Positions 1-10,646 of a stretch of 64,000 nucleotides of DNA are shown here, in pieces (the stretch's first letter is position 1; each line of letters starts with the position of its first letter). The position numbers and the translations under genes are program-made. The DNA is taken from positions 1 to 64,000 of the IMG/VR virus record IMGVR_UViG_3300021600_000393. The stretch is one strand, 5' to 3'. This stretch comes from a virus. The notes beneath the pieces were generated by a model, which was not told the DNA's origin, made no database searches, and saw only the letters and a list, made by a program, of their open reading frames with translations.

Positions 1-779
1 CTGAAGACGTAATTGTAGGTGTTACAGTATTTGTTGGAGTATTTGTTGGAGTTACTGAAGATGTTATTGTAGGCGTTACTGTATTTGTTGGAGTATTTGT
101 TGGAGTTACTGAAGATGTAATCGTAGGAGTAACTGTATTTGTCGGTGTAATTGTAGGAGTTATTGAAGATGTAATTGTAGGAGTAACTGTATTTGTCGGT
201 GTAATTGTTGGAGTATTAGTCGGTGTATTTGTAGATGTAACTGTAATTGTTGGAGTTATAGTTGTGGTTGTAGTTGGAGTTGGAGTACGTGTTGGTGTAA
301 TAGTTGGTGTTTGCGATATAATTGGTATTGGTGTTGATGTACTAGTCGGTGTTATAGTATTTGTAGGCGTAATGGTTGGGGTTAATGATATTGTTGGAGT
401 TATTGTTGGTGTCGCGGTAACTGTTTTTGTAGGAGTTACTGAAGTTGTAATTGTAGGCGTAATGGTTGGGGTTAATGATATTGTTGGAGTTATTGTTGGA
501 GTTATTGTATTTGTAGGAGTAATAGTTGGTGTCGCGGTAACTGTTTTTGTAGGAGTTACTGAAGTTGTAATTGTAGGCGTTACAGTATTTGTTGGTGTAT
601 TTGTCGGTGTTATAGTTGGGGTTAACGATATTGTTGGGGTTACTGTTGGGTTAATAGTACTTGTAGGTGTTCTAGTTACTAAACAAGGGTCATATGTTGT
701 TGTAACACTAGGTGTTACTGTTGGAGTAGGTGTTGGAGTTAATGTTGGAGTTGTAGTTGACGTTGGAGTCGGAGTAGGT
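1..779 (-). repeat. Thr-Pro-coding degenerate tandem repeat, runs off left edge
   Basis: Degenerate 6- to 18-base units encode T-P-T-I-T-P linkers on the minus strand. Longer blocks are nearly duplicated; for example a block around 380-456 recurs around 470-580. Such tracts favour recombination and slippage that change linker length. Confidence 0.85.
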
Positions 780-1057
780 TCAAAAACATTTAAAATATAT
801 GAACAATCACTTCTACCTGATACCCCATGTACCAATATGGTATATATACCATAAACTTCTCTTGGTGGTGTTAACAGACAAGCTTCAAAAGTATAAGGAA
901 GAGTAACATTCCCTAAATTTAAAACAACAGATTCTCTTGAAGGGTTAAAAATAATTTGAGCACTTTCACCAGAGTAATTTACACTACTAATAATAATATC
1001 TTGGTCGCAAGAATTAACTAAACTTTCAAAAAGATTGTATGTTATTTGTCTAACCAC
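1..1057 (-). CDS. Thr-Pro-repeat adhesin or tail-fibre protein, partial (C-terminus beyond window)
   Basis: The reading frame runs off the left edge. About 90 N-terminal residues form a compact domain with cysteines ([13 protein letters not shown], then [12 protein letters not shown]), followed by about 260 residues of almost pure T-P-T-I/V-T-P repeat up to the edge. The plus-strand complement reads as an artificial VGVIVGV protein. The linker type is the same as in the next gene downstream in coordinates, so this is probably a paralogous distal-tail adhesin. The start is uncertain. I chose GTG at 1057, which directly follows an in-frame TAA. A strong GGAGG (1098-1102) instead precedes an ATG at 1088 that opens only seven codons. 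An ATATTTAT-like element (TATAAATAC on plus, 1105-1113) lies upstream. The role is inferred from linker composition and neighbourhood. Confidence 0.65.
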   Translation of the reverse strand, partial: MVRQITYNLFESLVNSCDQDIIISSVNYSGESAQIIFNPSRESVVLNLGNVTLPYTFEACLLTPPREVYGIYTILVHGVSGRSDCSYILNVFEPTPTPTSTTTPTLTPTPTPTVTPSVTTTYDPCLVTRTPTSTINPTVTPTISLTPTITPTNTPTNTVTPTITTSVTPTKTVTATPTITPTNTITPTITPTISLTPTITPTITTSVTPTKTVTATPTITPTISLTPTITPTNTITPTSTSTPIPIISQTPTITPTRTPTPTTTTTITPTITVTSTNTPTNTPTITPTNTVTPTITSSITPTITPTNTVTPTITSSVTPTNTPTNTVTPTITSSVTPTNTPTNTVTPTITSS

Positions 1058-1104
1058 TTATATTTTATGTAAATAAAAGAAATAGCATTATTTTGCGCCT
1101 CCAA

Positions 1105-1113
1105 TATAAATAC
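1105..1113 (-). promoter_or_regulatory. ATATTTAT-class element before the partial adhesin gene
   Basis: Minus-strand GTATTTATA, followed by GGAGG at 1102-1098 and an ATG at 1088. It matches the element found before other transcription-unit heads in this window. Function as a promoter is inferred. Confidence 0.35.
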
Positions 1114-1169
1114 AAGTGATAAGATTTTTATATTACTAAGTATTAATCATTTTTAATTTTTGATTAAGA

Positions 1170-1244
1170 TTAACCAGGTGGACAATCATAAGAGTCAACA
1201 ATCACCCCAAGATTATTTATTAGAACTAAACTATGCACATGTAT
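1170..1244 (-). pseudogene. Out-of-frame C-terminal scar of an adhesin module
   Basis: Overlapping and just beyond the stop of the 1398-residue adhesin, the +1 frame encodes LINNLGVIVDSYDCPPG and a stop. This closely resembles [16 protein letters not shown], which closes an internal module of the same adhesin (residues about 1270-1285). It looks like the remnant of an earlier C-terminal module left after replacement. A +1 frameshift extension of the adhesin is an alternative. Confidence 0.5.
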
Positions 1245-4200
1245 TGGTATTAATCCAAGCAGTACCACTCCATTGATACCAAGTATTGCCACTACCACCA
1301 TTTTGTACGCCATAAAACCCTGCACTAGCTAAACTAGATAAACTAGTATTACTGTATATACTAACTCCATTGCTGTATATATTTGATAATGTTGTGTAGG
1401 TTGAAGTGTAGACAGTAAATGACGTATTACCAACATCTGTACAAAATTTAGGTGAACTTATGCTATTATAGTACCCAGTAATTGTTTGATAACCACTAGT
1501 CGGAGTTTCAGTTGGGGTTGGAGTTGGAGTTAATGTTGTTGTTGTCGTAATAGTTGGTGTTGGAGTTGGTGTTGGCTGAACACAATCAACAGAATCGTCA
1601 ATTACCCCAAGAGCGGTTATTTGAACTGAACGATAAAATCCAGAATCATCGACTATTAAATGCCATTCAGTATCTCCCGAATATATGAAAGTTGGCAATA
1701 AATTTGCATTAGTATAAATTGTTTTTCCAGTAATTGAAGAACCAGTTACAGGAGGCGCTAAATACACATTTAATGTTACGACCCCGTCATTACAAGAATC
1801 AATACTAAGAACATACCCAGTCTCATCTAACGTATAATGTATTGCCGGTTGAGTTGGAGTGATTGTTGGAGTTATTGTTGGAGTTATTGTTGGAGTTATT
1901 GTAGGGGTAATTGAAGGTGTAATTGTATTTGTTGGCGTATTTGTAGGAGTCTCAGTCGGAGTCTCAGTTGGAGTCTCAGTCGGAGTTAATGTTGGTGTTA
2001 TTGAAGGGGTAATCGTAATTGTTGGAGTTATTGTTGGTGTAACAGAAATTGTTGGCGTAATTGTTGGAGTTATTGTTGGTGTTTGTGTCGGAGTTAATGT
2101 TGGCGTTGGAGTTAATGTTGGCGTTACAGTACTGGTCGGAGTTGGCGTTAAACATATGGAATATGAACCAATTGTTTCACCACTATTATTTAATTCAATA
2201 ACAACCCCATTATTACTATAAAATCCTGCATTTACCGTAGAAATTACCTCATAAACGTTATTATAAAAAATTAAATTTTCATCAAAATAATTATTTTCAC
2301 CATAAATGGTTGTTGTAGTTGTTCCATAACAAGCTAAATTAGTAGTCCCTCCACTAATAACTGAAAAACTAAACTTTAAATTTGTAGGAGTTATTGTTAC
2401 CGTCGGAGTAATTGTTGGAGTAATTGTTGTTGTTATTGTTGGAGTTACTGTTGGTGTTATTGTCGGTGTTACAGAAATTGTTGGAGTAATTGCTGGTGTT
2501 ATTGAAGTAGTAATTGTTGGTGTTATTGAAGGAGTAACTGTATTAGTAGGGGTTCTTGTAGGGGTAACTGTTCTAGTTGGGGTTCTTGTAGGACTAATAG
2601 AAGGGGTCACAGTATTAGTATTGGTAATTGTTGGGGTAACTGTTTTAGTTGGGGTAATTGTAGGAGTTATTGTTGGCGTTATTGTTGGGGTCACAGAAAG
2701 GGTTATTGTTGGAGTAATAGAAGGTGTCACAGTATTAGTAACGGTAATTGTTGGGGTAATTGTTGGGGTAACCGATATTGTTGGAGTAATTGTTGGTGTT
2801 ATTGAAGTAGTAACTGTTGGTGTTATTGTTGGGGTAACCGATATTGTTGGCGTAATTGTTGGTGTAATTGTATTAGTTGGGGTTGTTGTTGGGGTTGGGG
2901 TTATTATTGCTATACAACCATTAGGGTCATCAGAAGTAATTTCTCCAAGTCCTCCAGAAACAAGATACCACGCAGTACCATTAGAATAATATCCATCAGG
3001 AGCAAATGCTGATAGAAATTTATTACTATATAAAATTTCATAAATGTTAGGGCCTGGAGCGCTTCCTGGTTGGGTATAAATAGCGGTTGATGCTGACCAA
3101 TAATTATTACAAGCATCATATGTCGTTAAACTATCATAACCTAACGTGTACTCATAATATATTGGTGTCGATGTTGGAGTTAAAGTCGGGCTTGGTGTTA
3201 AAGTTTTTGTTGGAGTTAATGTTGGTGTTGAAGTTAAAGTTATTGTCGGAGTTAAAGTTGGAGTGATTGTAGTGGTTACAGTAGGAGTTGGGGTAATAAA
3301 CGGAGAATACACACAAGAAATATCGTAATTTATTTTTAAATTAATTTGTAAATTAATTGCCGCGTCTTCATAACATCTGATTCTCACATCAAATGTGTTT
3401 TCAATAATATTAACATCTACCTCACTAACGATGTCAAAAGATTCTATAACATCTTTAACTGTGTCAGCCCAAACATTATCAGGTGGGTAATCATTTAAAG
3501 TGTCACCACTATAAAAAAGAAGTGATACAGACTCTGTATTAAGAAAAACTTCTACGTAAAATAAAGATTTATTTAAAATGCTTCCAGTATCTCCTGAAGT
3601 TAAATCATAAAACCCTTCAACAACCATCTGTTCAGCACTTCTTTTTAAAATTTGGCCGTTATTTGTAAAAATTGAGTTACATATTTCAAAAGTACCCCCA
3701 CTTGATATAATCATATCACCTAAGATTTGAGCACTAGCAGAAGTTGTGCATCCAATACCATCAGTAACAAAAACAGTATAAGTTCCAGCTGTTAAATTTG
3801 TTGCAGTTATTCCAGTATATCCGTTACTCCATAAAATAGTAAAAGGAGAGTCTCCATTTGTAATATTAACGGAAGCGGTACCATAATTTCCACCATAAGC
3901 GTTGGTTGCGGTTATAAATACACTAGTAACATTTGCCCCATTAATTTCAAAACTTTTACTAATAACACAATTTAAAGTTGTATCTGTAACAGAAACTGTG
4001 TAATTTCCAAATGGTAAATTTTCAAAAGTCGCACCAGTTGACGGACTAAAAATTCCCCCTTGTCCTGAAACTTCATAATTAAATGGCCCAATCGCGTTTG
4101 AATCTAATTCTATTTTAACAATACCATCAGTCCCTAAACACGTTGTTCCTGTTGTGGTCAAACTAAAATCAAATAACGTATTTGCGGATACTGTTATAGG

Positions 4201-5427
4201 ATATGAATATGTACATCCTCCACCACCAATAAATAAAGTATAATTACCACTAGTTATATTTGTAAAAACATAACTACTACTTGAAGTTGTAAAAGTTTGA
4301 TTTATTGTACCACCAGTTAAAGCATATGTATATGGTCCAGACGAACCAAATAAAAACACTTCGATTGACCCTGTTGGTATTGTACAATCCGGATTTATTA
4401 CATTAATATTACCAACTGTTATTGCCCCAGGGATAAACACATTAGTACTAGTATTAAATTTACATAACGCAGCGTCAGTAACTTCAATAGAAAAATTTCC
4501 TGAAGGTATGTTGTAAAACGTTTCAGTGTTGCTAAATGATATTTTAACTTCTCCTGTTGAAGCGGAATAATAATATGGTGTTGTTCCTCCAGTTATTGTA
4601 ACTGTTACTTCACCATCATTTGCAGAACAACTTGGAGGTATTGATACTAAACTACCTAAACCTAATTGACCGACAGTGCCTACAACAACCCCTTTATTTA
4701 AATAACAATTTGCAGAATCTCTTACTGTAACGTTATAATTACCGGCATTTAAATTAAGTAATGAAGAATTAGTGCTACCATCACTCCAAAGATACGTAAA
4801 CGGAGCAACCCCTGTTAATCCAGTTACATATATTTTACCAGAATTAGTTATACATGAGGAATCATTAACTACATAAAACCCATAATCAGTTGGGATACTT
4901 TCTTTAATTATAAAAGACGGAGTTTCCCCAATACACCCAGTGCCATCGTCAATTTTTATGTAATATACACTAGCCGGTAAATTATTAAAATTAGCAAATT
5001 GGTCAATTGTTTGAACTGACGACCTAAAACCAAAAACCGCATCATATAATGAATAAGTTAAAACATTAGAACCAAAATTATTGGCTTGAACTAAAACCGC
5101 CCCATTATTAACGTTACATGTTGTGTTATCAACAGTTATAATTGTACCAGTAGTTCCAGTTGTTAATGTAAATTGTTGTGAATACTGTTGAGAATCTGAA
5201 GGGTCAAATAATGTAAAACTATAAAACCCAGAATTTAAATTTTCTAACCTATATATTGTTGGTTTTCCGTTATAAGGTATGCTACCACTTTGAGGTACTA
5301 AATATGCGGGCGACAACCAAGTTATTTGAACGGTTGTTGTTGCCCCCATACCTAAGGCTAAATTAAAAACCCCAGAACTACTTCCAGAACAATCACCAGT
5401 GTATGTTACTTCATAACTAAACGCCAT
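1231..5427 (-). CDS. Multidomain tail adhesin with SprB-like repeats and Thr-Pro linkers
   Basis: This 1398-residue protein is probably a distal tail-fibre adhesin that contacts the host surface. Residues 1-95 form an N-terminal domain. Residues about 97-567 hold six repeats of the pattern C...G.(I/V).V...G...PF.Y.WS.G......L..L..G.Y.V.V.D...C, typical of SprB repeats in Bacteroidetes gliding adhesins. A beta-rich domain with late cysteines follows (about 575-710). Then T-P linkers (710-755, 840-1015, 1092-1193, 1283-1312) separate four modules of 75-90 residues that share a late Cys and YSN/FYSN-type motifs. The gene starts 3 bases after the upstream gene's stop, so translation is probably coupled. 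The SprB resemblance is by eye; the receptor is unknown. Confidence 0.75.
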   Translation of the reverse strand: MAFSYEVTYTGDCSGSSSGVFNLALGMGATTTVQITWLSPAYLVPQSGSIPYNGKPTIYRLENLNSGFYSFTLFDPSDSQQYSQQFTLTTGTTGTIITVDNTTCNVNNGAVLVQANNFGSNVLTYSLYDAVFGFRSSVQTIDQFANFNNLPASVYYIKIDDGTGCIGETPSFIIKESIPTDYGFYVVNDSSCITNSGKIYVTGLTGVAPFTYLWSDGSTNSSLLNLNAGNYNVTVRDSANCYLNKGVVVGTVGQLGLGSLVSIPPSCSANDGEVTVTITGGTTPYYYSASTGEVKISFSNTETFYNIPSGNFSIEVTDAALCKFNTSTNVFIPGAITVGNINVINPDCTIPTGSIEVFLFGSSGPYTYALTGGTINQTFTTSSSSYVFTNITSGNYTLFIGGGGCTYSYPITVSANTLFDFSLTTTGTTCLGTDGIVKIELDSNAIGPFNYEVSGQGGIFSPSTGATFENLPFGNYTVSVTDTTLNCVISKSFEINGANVTSVFITATNAYGGNYGTASVNITNGDSPFTILWSNGYTGITATNLTAGTYTVFVTDGIGCTTSASAQILGDMIISSGGTFEICNSIFTNNGQILKRSAEQMVVEGFYDLTSGDTGSILNKSLFYVEVFLNTESVSLLFYSGDTLNDYPPDNVWADTVKDVIESFDIVSEVDVNIIENTFDVRIRCYEDAAINLQINLKINYDISCVYSPFITPTPTVTTTITPTLTPTITLTSTPTLTPTKTLTPSPTLTPTSTPIYYEYTLGYDSLTTYDACNNYWSASTAIYTQPGSAPGPNIYEILYSNKFLSAFAPDGYYSNGTAWYLVSGGLGEITSDDPNGCIAIITPTPTTTPTNTITPTITPTISVTPTITPTVTTSITPTITPTISVTPTITPTITVTNTVTPSITPTITLSVTPTITPTITPTITPTKTVTPTITNTNTVTPSISPTRTPTRTVTPTRTPTNTVTPSITPTITTSITPAITPTISVTPTITPTVTPTITTTITPTITPTVTITPTNLKFSFSVISGGTTNLACYGTTTTTIYGENNYFDENLIFYNNVYEVISTVNAGFYSNNGVVIELNNSGETIGSYSICLTPTPTSTVTPTLTPTPTLTPTQTPTITPTITPTISVTPTITPTITITPSITPTLTPTETPTETPTETPTNTPTNTITPSITPTITPTITPTITPTITPTQPAIHYTLDETGYVLSIDSCNDGVVTLNVYLAPPVTGSSITGKTIYTNANLLPTFIYSGDTEWHLIVDDSGFYRSVQITALGVIDDSVDCVQPTPTPTPTITTTTTLTPTPTPTETPTSGYQTITGYYNSISSPKFCTDVGNTSFTVYTSTYTTLSNIYSNGVSIYSNTSLSSLASAGFYGVQNGGSGNTWYQWSGTAWINTNTCA
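1490..1578 (-). repeat. Thr-Pro linker 4 of the adhesin
   Basis: Short degenerate repeat encoding a T-P-T-P-T linker between the last two modules of the 1398-residue adhesin. Confidence 0.7.
1848..2150 (-). repeat. Thr-Pro linker 3 of the adhesin
   Basis: Degenerate repeat encoding about 100 residues of T-P-T-I-T-P, including three tandem T-E-T-P units (plus strand around 1945-1985). Confidence 0.8.
2382..2907 (-). repeat. Thr-Pro linker 2 of the adhesin
   Basis: The longest linker in this adhesin, about 175 residues, with recurring [10 protein letters not shown] and R-T-P-T units. Repeated blocks within it are similar at the DNA level to those at 1-779. Confidence 0.8.
3163..3296 (-). repeat. 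Thr-Pro linker 1 of the adhesin
   Basis: Degenerate repeat encoding about 45 residues of T-P-T linker joining the SprB-like half to the module-and-linker half of the protein. Confidence 0.75.
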
Positions 5428-5430
5428 AAT

Positions 5431-8400
5431 TTATATACTAAATATTTTTACAAATGAAAAGTTTATGAATAAAGATAATTCAAAATTTATTTCAGCATCA
5501 TTAGAACCGCAATTAGAATTAAAAATAACTAAAGTGTTTGAATCAGACTCATAATATTCATAACCATAAGTTTCATTTAAATTATCTAAAGCTTGTCTCA
5601 AATAATTATCATAATTTAAATTTGCTCCCGAAAAAGTTGATGCTCCTGGCGGGTATGAAACACCATATCCACCGGTTATTCCATAACCATTAAAAAATGG
5701 AACAGTTTCAACAATCTCACCTTCAATTTTAATAATAATATTCCAAGTTGTAGTTAAAGTATTAAATTGAATACCCTGAACTAATGTTCCAGAATTTGTT
5801 AAAAAATTTTGCCAAACTTGATTTAAAACACCTGAAAAATCTGAAAAATTTACATTTACATTCCATGGATATTTTGAACAAACAACGGTTTGAATTGGGC
5901 AATCGGTATTGTAAATAGACACAATTTGTGAACACGGTCTACATGGTATTGGTATTAATTGACAACCCATTTGTCTTCTCCAAGCATATTTTTGTCTATG
6001 AAAAATTGAATTTTCAATTCTAACCCCTGTATTCCAGATAGTTGTTGCAGGAATCATTTGTTCAATTAGTTTAATCCAATATGAACCCAATCCTTGTACA
6101 TATTCTACCAAGTTATTGTAATTGTAATTATTATTTTGAATACCAACTTCTTTTTCAGATTCTAAATACCTCCAATAAATTGATTGTAATGTTGGGTATC
6201 CGCTTGTTTTACCGTCATAACTAAATAACCTATTTCTAACATTAATAGTATTTAACCAAAATGTTTGTGCAAATTCAAAAAATGTCTTATTTTTTGGTTG
6301 TGGATTGATTACCGTCCAATCAATTCCTCCTCTTTTTGGGTAATTTGAGTCCGGAGTTGGGTTACAATGTGTTGGAGTTATATAATCTAATCCTTGATTA
6401 GGTATTGGATAATTATAAATACGGGACATTGTCCATACATCATAAAGTATTCCTTGAGCCGGATTTAAAAAAACATCCGTATTTTTTACGTTAATAACTA
6501 ACTTATCATTAGACGTATTATAATATGCGTTTATATTACCGTCTAAATTTACTCTTTGCCCTGTTTCATAATCAGCCCAACTTTTATTATTATCTATTTG
6601 AGACCTAACATTAAAACCTAAATTCATAAATGGAAAATATCTAAAACGATTTAAATATACTTCACCATAATTAAATGGTAATAAACTTGTTTGAAAACTA
6701 GGATTATTACCAGTAAAAACCGCGTTTGTTGGATTAGTACTTGCTGGCGCTCTGTGTTGTGGGGTTTGTTCATACCATCCACTACCTATTTGATAAAAAA
6801 AACTGTCACTATTAACCGGTGACATTGGATAACCATTTTTATCAATTGGGTATTCATCTAAAGTAGAAGTAACGTCTTGAAAAGATAATAATGTGGTATA
6901 TCCAGTATAAGTTACCCCAGATATTTTAAAAGTATTACCATCTTCAAGAATAGGTAATTCAGTGACTAATGTTCCTCCAGATATTTTAGCTAATTGTAAA
7001 TCAAATTGATTAACATTTATTCTTTGGTCAGCTAAATAAACAAACTCATTTATCTCAACTAAAGAATCTGGAGCACCAATTAATCTTAATAACATTTCAA
7101 TAGATTTTCTAGTTCCTTTAGATTTAAATAAATGAGCAGAATTTAAAATTAAATTTCTATAATATTGATAATTTAATTCGTCCGGAGTTGTTTCTACCGC
7201 AATCCCAGAAAATTGTGATTTATTTGAGTTTTGTTTTCCAAAAACAGAACTTAATAATTGGTCGTTAGATATTGGTGAAAAATTTGTACTCCACCCTAAA
7301 GTTTTAGCTAAATTTTTTAATAATTGTGAAGGTATATCGTCACCGACATTATAATTAACAGAATTCATGTTAGATAACGCTGAGATAAACTTTTGAGTTT
7401 CGTCAAAACTTCTACCATAAATTTGTAAGATTTTTTCAACTTTTTGGTCTGGGGTATCAAAATCTTTTAATGCCCCAGTTGTTAAAAAACGCGATATTAA
7501 ATTTGTTCTATATAAATCAAATTCTTCCCCAATATTATTTAAATTAACTAAATAATCGTCAAAATTTTGTGTTATTATGTCTAAATTCCAAGGACCATAA
7601 AAAGGCCAACTTAATAGTTTATTAGAAATATAATATTGCCCATCATCAGTAATGCTAGGTATTTTAAAAATTGCGGTGTATTTTGGAATTATATTTCTAT
7701 TTAATATAAAATTTTCAACCTCATCTAAAGTTTCATTAAAAATTTTATTAACTTCAAAATCATTTGGCCGTATAATTAAATTTTTATATGTTATTGTTTC
7801 CCCTGAAAAAGGATTGCCGTTTATATAAATTTTTAAAACACCATTAGTTAATGAAATTGTTGGCTCAATTCTAGTTAAAGAATAACCTTCATCGTCAATA
7901 TATAATGAATATTTATTAAAATTAACTGTTAAATTTCTTAAATATGAAACCTCAATTTCTCTAAGCGATAAATTTCTTGTAGCGTTTACACTAAAATCAA
8001 TCTCAAAAGGATTTCGTATTTTTTCAAGATTTAACTCAAAATTAGTCTCATTTGACTCTTGGTTAAATACAATATTTATTGCCGTTGCCCCAGTTGTAAA
8101 ATCAATACCAAATAAAAGAGATTCTATCGCCCCCGGAAAATTATTAATAATATTAGTAACTGATGATGATAATCTTTTAACTAAAGAACCGTATTGTGTA
8201 AAATTAGTAACTTGACTTAAATCAAAATTTGGATAAACTTTAAAATTATTTTCAATTAATTCTTTAGACTCCTCAATACTATTTATCCCTAATGATTCTA
8301 AATTTATTGGTTTAGAAAAAACACCAATTGAAAAGTTTCGGTTTGTTTTTTCTGAAACGGACGAAGTAAATGTAAAATTTCCTTGCGTAAGCCCGCCACC

Positions 8401-8490
8401 TTGAACTGTTTGCATTCCAACTAAATCATCAGAAAATGTACCTTTACCTGAAACTGATTGGGGGATAGAAATGTATTTTTTAACCGCCAT
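5431..8490 (-). CDS. gpI-like baseplate wedge / tail-fibre connector
   Basis: This is a 1019-residue virion protein. Residues about 310-500 resemble the tail protein I (P2 gpI) family. A helical segment holds R-F-L-T-T-G and Q-K-V-E-K-I-L-Q-I-Y, followed by LLKNLAKTLGW and then YYRNLILNSAHLFKSKGT-x-K-S-I-E-M-L-L-R-L-I-G-A. The 'move the NSxxLxxxKGT, then a new LG/IG fold' pattern is characteristic of gpI, which links wedge to fibres. A C-terminal part has a Cys-rich patch (G-C-Q-L-I-P-I-P-C-R-P-C). Its ATG overlaps the preceding gene's stop by one base (TAATG), indicating coupled translation. It lies directly before the adhesin gene, fitting a fibre-attachment role. The family call is by eye. 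Confidence 0.6.
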   Translation of the reverse strand: MAVKKYISIPQSVSGKGTFSDDLVGMQTVQGGGLTQGNFTFTSSVSEKTNRNFSIGVFSKPINLESLGINSIEESKELIENNFKVYPNFDLSQVTNFTQYGSLVKRLSSSVTNIINNFPGAIESLLFGIDFTTGATAINIVFNQESNETNFELNLEKIRNPFEIDFSVNATRNLSLREIEVSYLRNLTVNFNKYSLYIDDEGYSLTRIEPTISLTNGVLKIYINGNPFSGETITYKNLIIRPNDFEVNKIFNETLDEVENFILNRNIIPKYTAIFKIPSITDDGQYYISNKLLSWPFYGPWNLDIITQNFDDYLVNLNNIGEEFDLYRTNLISRFLTTGALKDFDTPDQKVEKILQIYGRSFDETQKFISALSNMNSVNYNVGDDIPSQLLKNLAKTLGWSTNFSPISNDQLLSSVFGKQNSNKSQFSGIAVETTPDELNYQYYRNLILNSAHLFKSKGTRKSIEMLLRLIGAPDSLVEINEFVYLADQRINVNQFDLQLAKISGGTLVTELPILEDGNTFKISGVTYTGYTTLLSFQDVTSTLDEYPIDKNGYPMSPVNSDSFFYQIGSGWYEQTPQHRAPASTNPTNAVFTGNNPSFQTSLLPFNYGEVYLNRFRYFPFMNLGFNVRSQIDNNKSWADYETGQRVNLDGNINAYYNTSNDKLVINVKNTDVFLNPAQGILYDVWTMSRIYNYPIPNQGLDYITPTHCNPTPDSNYPKRGGIDWTVINPQPKNKTFFEFAQTFWLNTINVRNRLFSYDGKTSGYPTLQSIYWRYLESEKEVGIQNNNYNYNNLVEYVQGLGSYWIKLIEQMIPATTIWNTGVRIENSIFHRQKYAWRRQMGCQLIPIPCRPCSQIVSIYNTDCPIQTVVCSKYPWNVNVNFSDFSGVLNQVWQNFLTNSGTLVQGIQFNTLTTTWNIIIKIEGEIVETVPFFNGYGITGGYGVSYPPGASTFSGANLNYDNYLRQALDNLNETYGYEYYESDSNTLVIFNSNCGSNDAEINFELSLFINFSFVKIFSI

Positions 8491-9398
8491 TATTTTGTTA
8501 TGTTTGAGAAACTTTTGCTAAAATCAATATTATTATCTCTATTTTCTTTAACCTCATATAATAAAGCATTATATTGGTCTCTAATTTCATACAAATTATA
8601 TTGTTTAAAAATATTATTATTATCGTCATACATTGTATAAACTCCATCTTCCATAGATTTTGTTTGATTACCAAATAACCCAATAGACAATGTTGAAATA
8701 TCACTACCAACAATTTCTATTTCTGTAGTAATGGGGTTAAAAAAAGTATTTGTTATAATAATACTTTGATTTGGTTGCCCAATATATGGAATAGCGTTTG
8801 GTTTATTTGTTGGTGCCGAAGAAGGAGTTAATGTACAAAAAACTAAATTTGTATTATTATCGGTATACCGATACCTAATTGCTTTTTGTGAAGTGTTTGT
8901 TAAATTTTGTATTACCGGCTCACAAAAAAATGATGAGGTTATTAATCTAAAAAAATTAGGAATTTTTGTCCCATCATTATTTAAATACTCAATTCTATAA
9001 CCAACTAAACCTTGACTTATAAAATTATTTCTATATTGTGACGGTACTGAATTTATATCAATTATTATTCCTCTAACATTAGGGAGAGCACTTAAAACCC
9101 CACAATCTAAAATAAGACATCTTATTTGTGCAGGTCTAATATATAACGTATAAATTCCAAGTTTATTAAAAATATCAGTTGGTAATGTCATATTATATAA
9201 CCCACCTAAAATTTCAACATTTGCGTTACCACCAGTGTTTTGATTATTATAATAAGGTCTTAATAACGTCGATGCGTTTAATTTTGTTAAAACAAAGTTA
9301 TTTGTTTCGTCCCTTGATGGTGTATAATTTAAAATAATTTCTACATCGTCAGGTGATACATCACTAGGTCTTGTTGTTCCGTATGTTCCTACAGCCAT
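8490..9398 (-). CDS. Unrecognised virion-type protein
   Basis: 302 residues, with no family recognised. The N-terminus (MAVGTYGTTRPSDVSPDD) has the small-residue start common to processed virion proteins. The middle is beta-rich with an aromatic/proline segment (YTLYIRPAQIRCLILDCG). No signal peptide or membrane segment is visible. It sits in a chain of leftward structural genes, 3 bases after the preceding stop and overlapping the next gene by one base, so a baseplate or fibre-attachment component is the best inference. Confidence 0.5.
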   Translation of the reverse strand: MAVGTYGTTRPSDVSPDDVEIILNYTPSRDETNNFVLTKLNASTLLRPYYNNQNTGGNANVEILGGLYNMTLPTDIFNKLGIYTLYIRPAQIRCLILDCGVLSALPNVRGIIIDINSVPSQYRNNFISQGLVGYRIEYLNNDGTKIPNFFRLITSSFFCEPVIQNLTNTSQKAIRYRYTDNNTNLVFCTLTPSSAPTNKPNAIPYIGQPNQSIIITNTFFNPITTEIEIVGSDISTLSIGLFGNQTKSMEDGVYTMYDDNNNIFKQYNLYEIRDQYNALLYEVKENRDNNIDFSKSFSNITK

Positions 9399-9401
9399 AA
9401 T

Positions 9402-10634
9402 TTATGTGTTATTAATTGTTAATATTTTAAAAAATTTATATCCATATCTAACTAAATCCCCAATATTGTCAACTTCACCTAATCTTTCAATATTTTCAAT
9501 TGCAGATATTTTTCCTCTCTCAATAAATACATTAGACTGCAATTCTGGCGCATCAATAATATTTAATAACGCCTCATTTTTTGTAATTGCGGAAGAAACT
9601 AACCAATCAGATGTAATACCTGAAGATTCAACAATAAACACTGTAGTCCCGTCTTTATAATCATAATAAGCTATCTCATTAATAGTGTACGCGGTATAAA
9701 GTCCATTTTCCCCTTCTCCAAAAAATTCACCAACAAACCCAGAACTTCCAGTGACTGGCCCTAAAACAAATTTACCTCCAATTAAATTTGATGTGTTCCC
9801 ATATTGAATTAAATCATTTATTGAAGAATTAGTATAACCAGTAATTATAAATGGTATTGGAGTGTAATTTGAAGAAATATGGTCTTCAACATTGTTATTT
9901 GAATCTCCAGTAAATAAATAATTGTACTCTAAAGGAGTTGCAGACCAACTATTCCCTTGTGGAATAAAATAAGCAGTTCCGTTTGGATTATTAACTTGCG
10001 CAAGTTTAAATGGGACATGTATTTTTTTTTGAATAATATTAATTCCCCATGGGCTCATTCCTGACATTGTCACTAAAAAATCATTTTCAACGTTTTGAAT
10101 TGCATATCCTCCAGGAGTTTCTCCTTGTGGAACACTATATGTATGTGTATAATAATTTGGCGGAAAATCGTTTACAGTTTCTATTGGTGTATTATCCCCC
10201 CAATCAATTTTATATTCAGAAAACGCAAGATATTTTTTTATTTCCCCTCCAGATGTATTATAAACACTCCAAGTATATGGGTCTTGAAGGGTAGATGTAA
10301 ATATAAAATTTCCCATGCCTTCTTTTTGTAAAATAAACCCATCAAAAACAGAATAATACCCTAAATCAATATTTGTTTCTGTAAATAAAATTGGTATTGT
10401 TAGCCCAGTTAATAATGAAACCCCATTAGTTCCCCCAGATAAAATTTGTGTCATTGATGAATACACATAAGTTTCACCAGTAATAAAATCGGTTATTGTT
10501 GTTGGTATTACCTCATCACAACAAGGGTCTGGGTCAGTAGGAGTATTATATGTACCACCAGTATAATAAACTTTAAAAAGTTTATTTTTTATATTTTCCG
10601 GAGAAATATTTATTTTATAGTATCTGTCGTTCAT
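9402..10634 (-). CDS. Virion-type protein with a PKD-like segment
   Basis: 410 residues, beta-rich, with no overall family recognised. Residues about 140-190 contain DWGDNTP followed by YYTHTYSVP, the WGDG...H-x-Y signature of PKD/Ig-like folds often found in surface and adhesive proteins. The gene ends 3 bases before the next start and begins 12 bases after the 273-residue gene's stop, in the baseplate/fibre block. It is probably a peripheral baseplate or fibre component; the exact role is unknown. Confidence 0.5.
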   Translation of the reverse strand: MNDRYYKINISPENIKNKLFKVYYTGGTYNTPTDPDPCCDEVIPTTITDFITGETYVYSSMTQILSGGTNGVSLLTGLTIPILFTETNIDLGYYSVFDGFILQKEGMGNFIFTSTLQDPYTWSVYNTSGGEIKKYLAFSEYKIDWGDNTPIETVNDFPPNYYTHTYSVPQGETPGGYAIQNVENDFLVTMSGMSPWGINIIQKKIHVPFKLAQVNNPNGTAYFIPQGNSWSATPLEYNYLFTGDSNNNVEDHISSNYTPIPFIITGYTNSSINDLIQYGNTSNLIGGKFVLGPVTGSSGFVGEFFGEGENGLYTAYTINEIAYYDYKDGTTVFIVESSGITSDWLVSSAITKNEALLNIIDAPELQSNVFIERGKISAIENIERLGEVDNIGDLVRYGYKFFKILTINNT

Positions 10635-10646
10635 TTATCTCATTTA

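Noticed and set aside
1-780. CRISPR-like repeat array
   Set aside because: Units are degenerate, in frame with a protein, and lack uniform unique spacers and flanking cas genes.
264-854. Elastin-like VGVIVGV protein on the plus strand
   Set aside because: It is the complement of the Thr-Pro-coding repeat of the minus-strand adhesin; the same applies to 1859-2221 and 2621-2989.
1065-1088. Seven-codon leader peptide after GGAGG
   Set aside because: Possible, but no attenuator structure is visible; kept only as a remark on the uncertain start.
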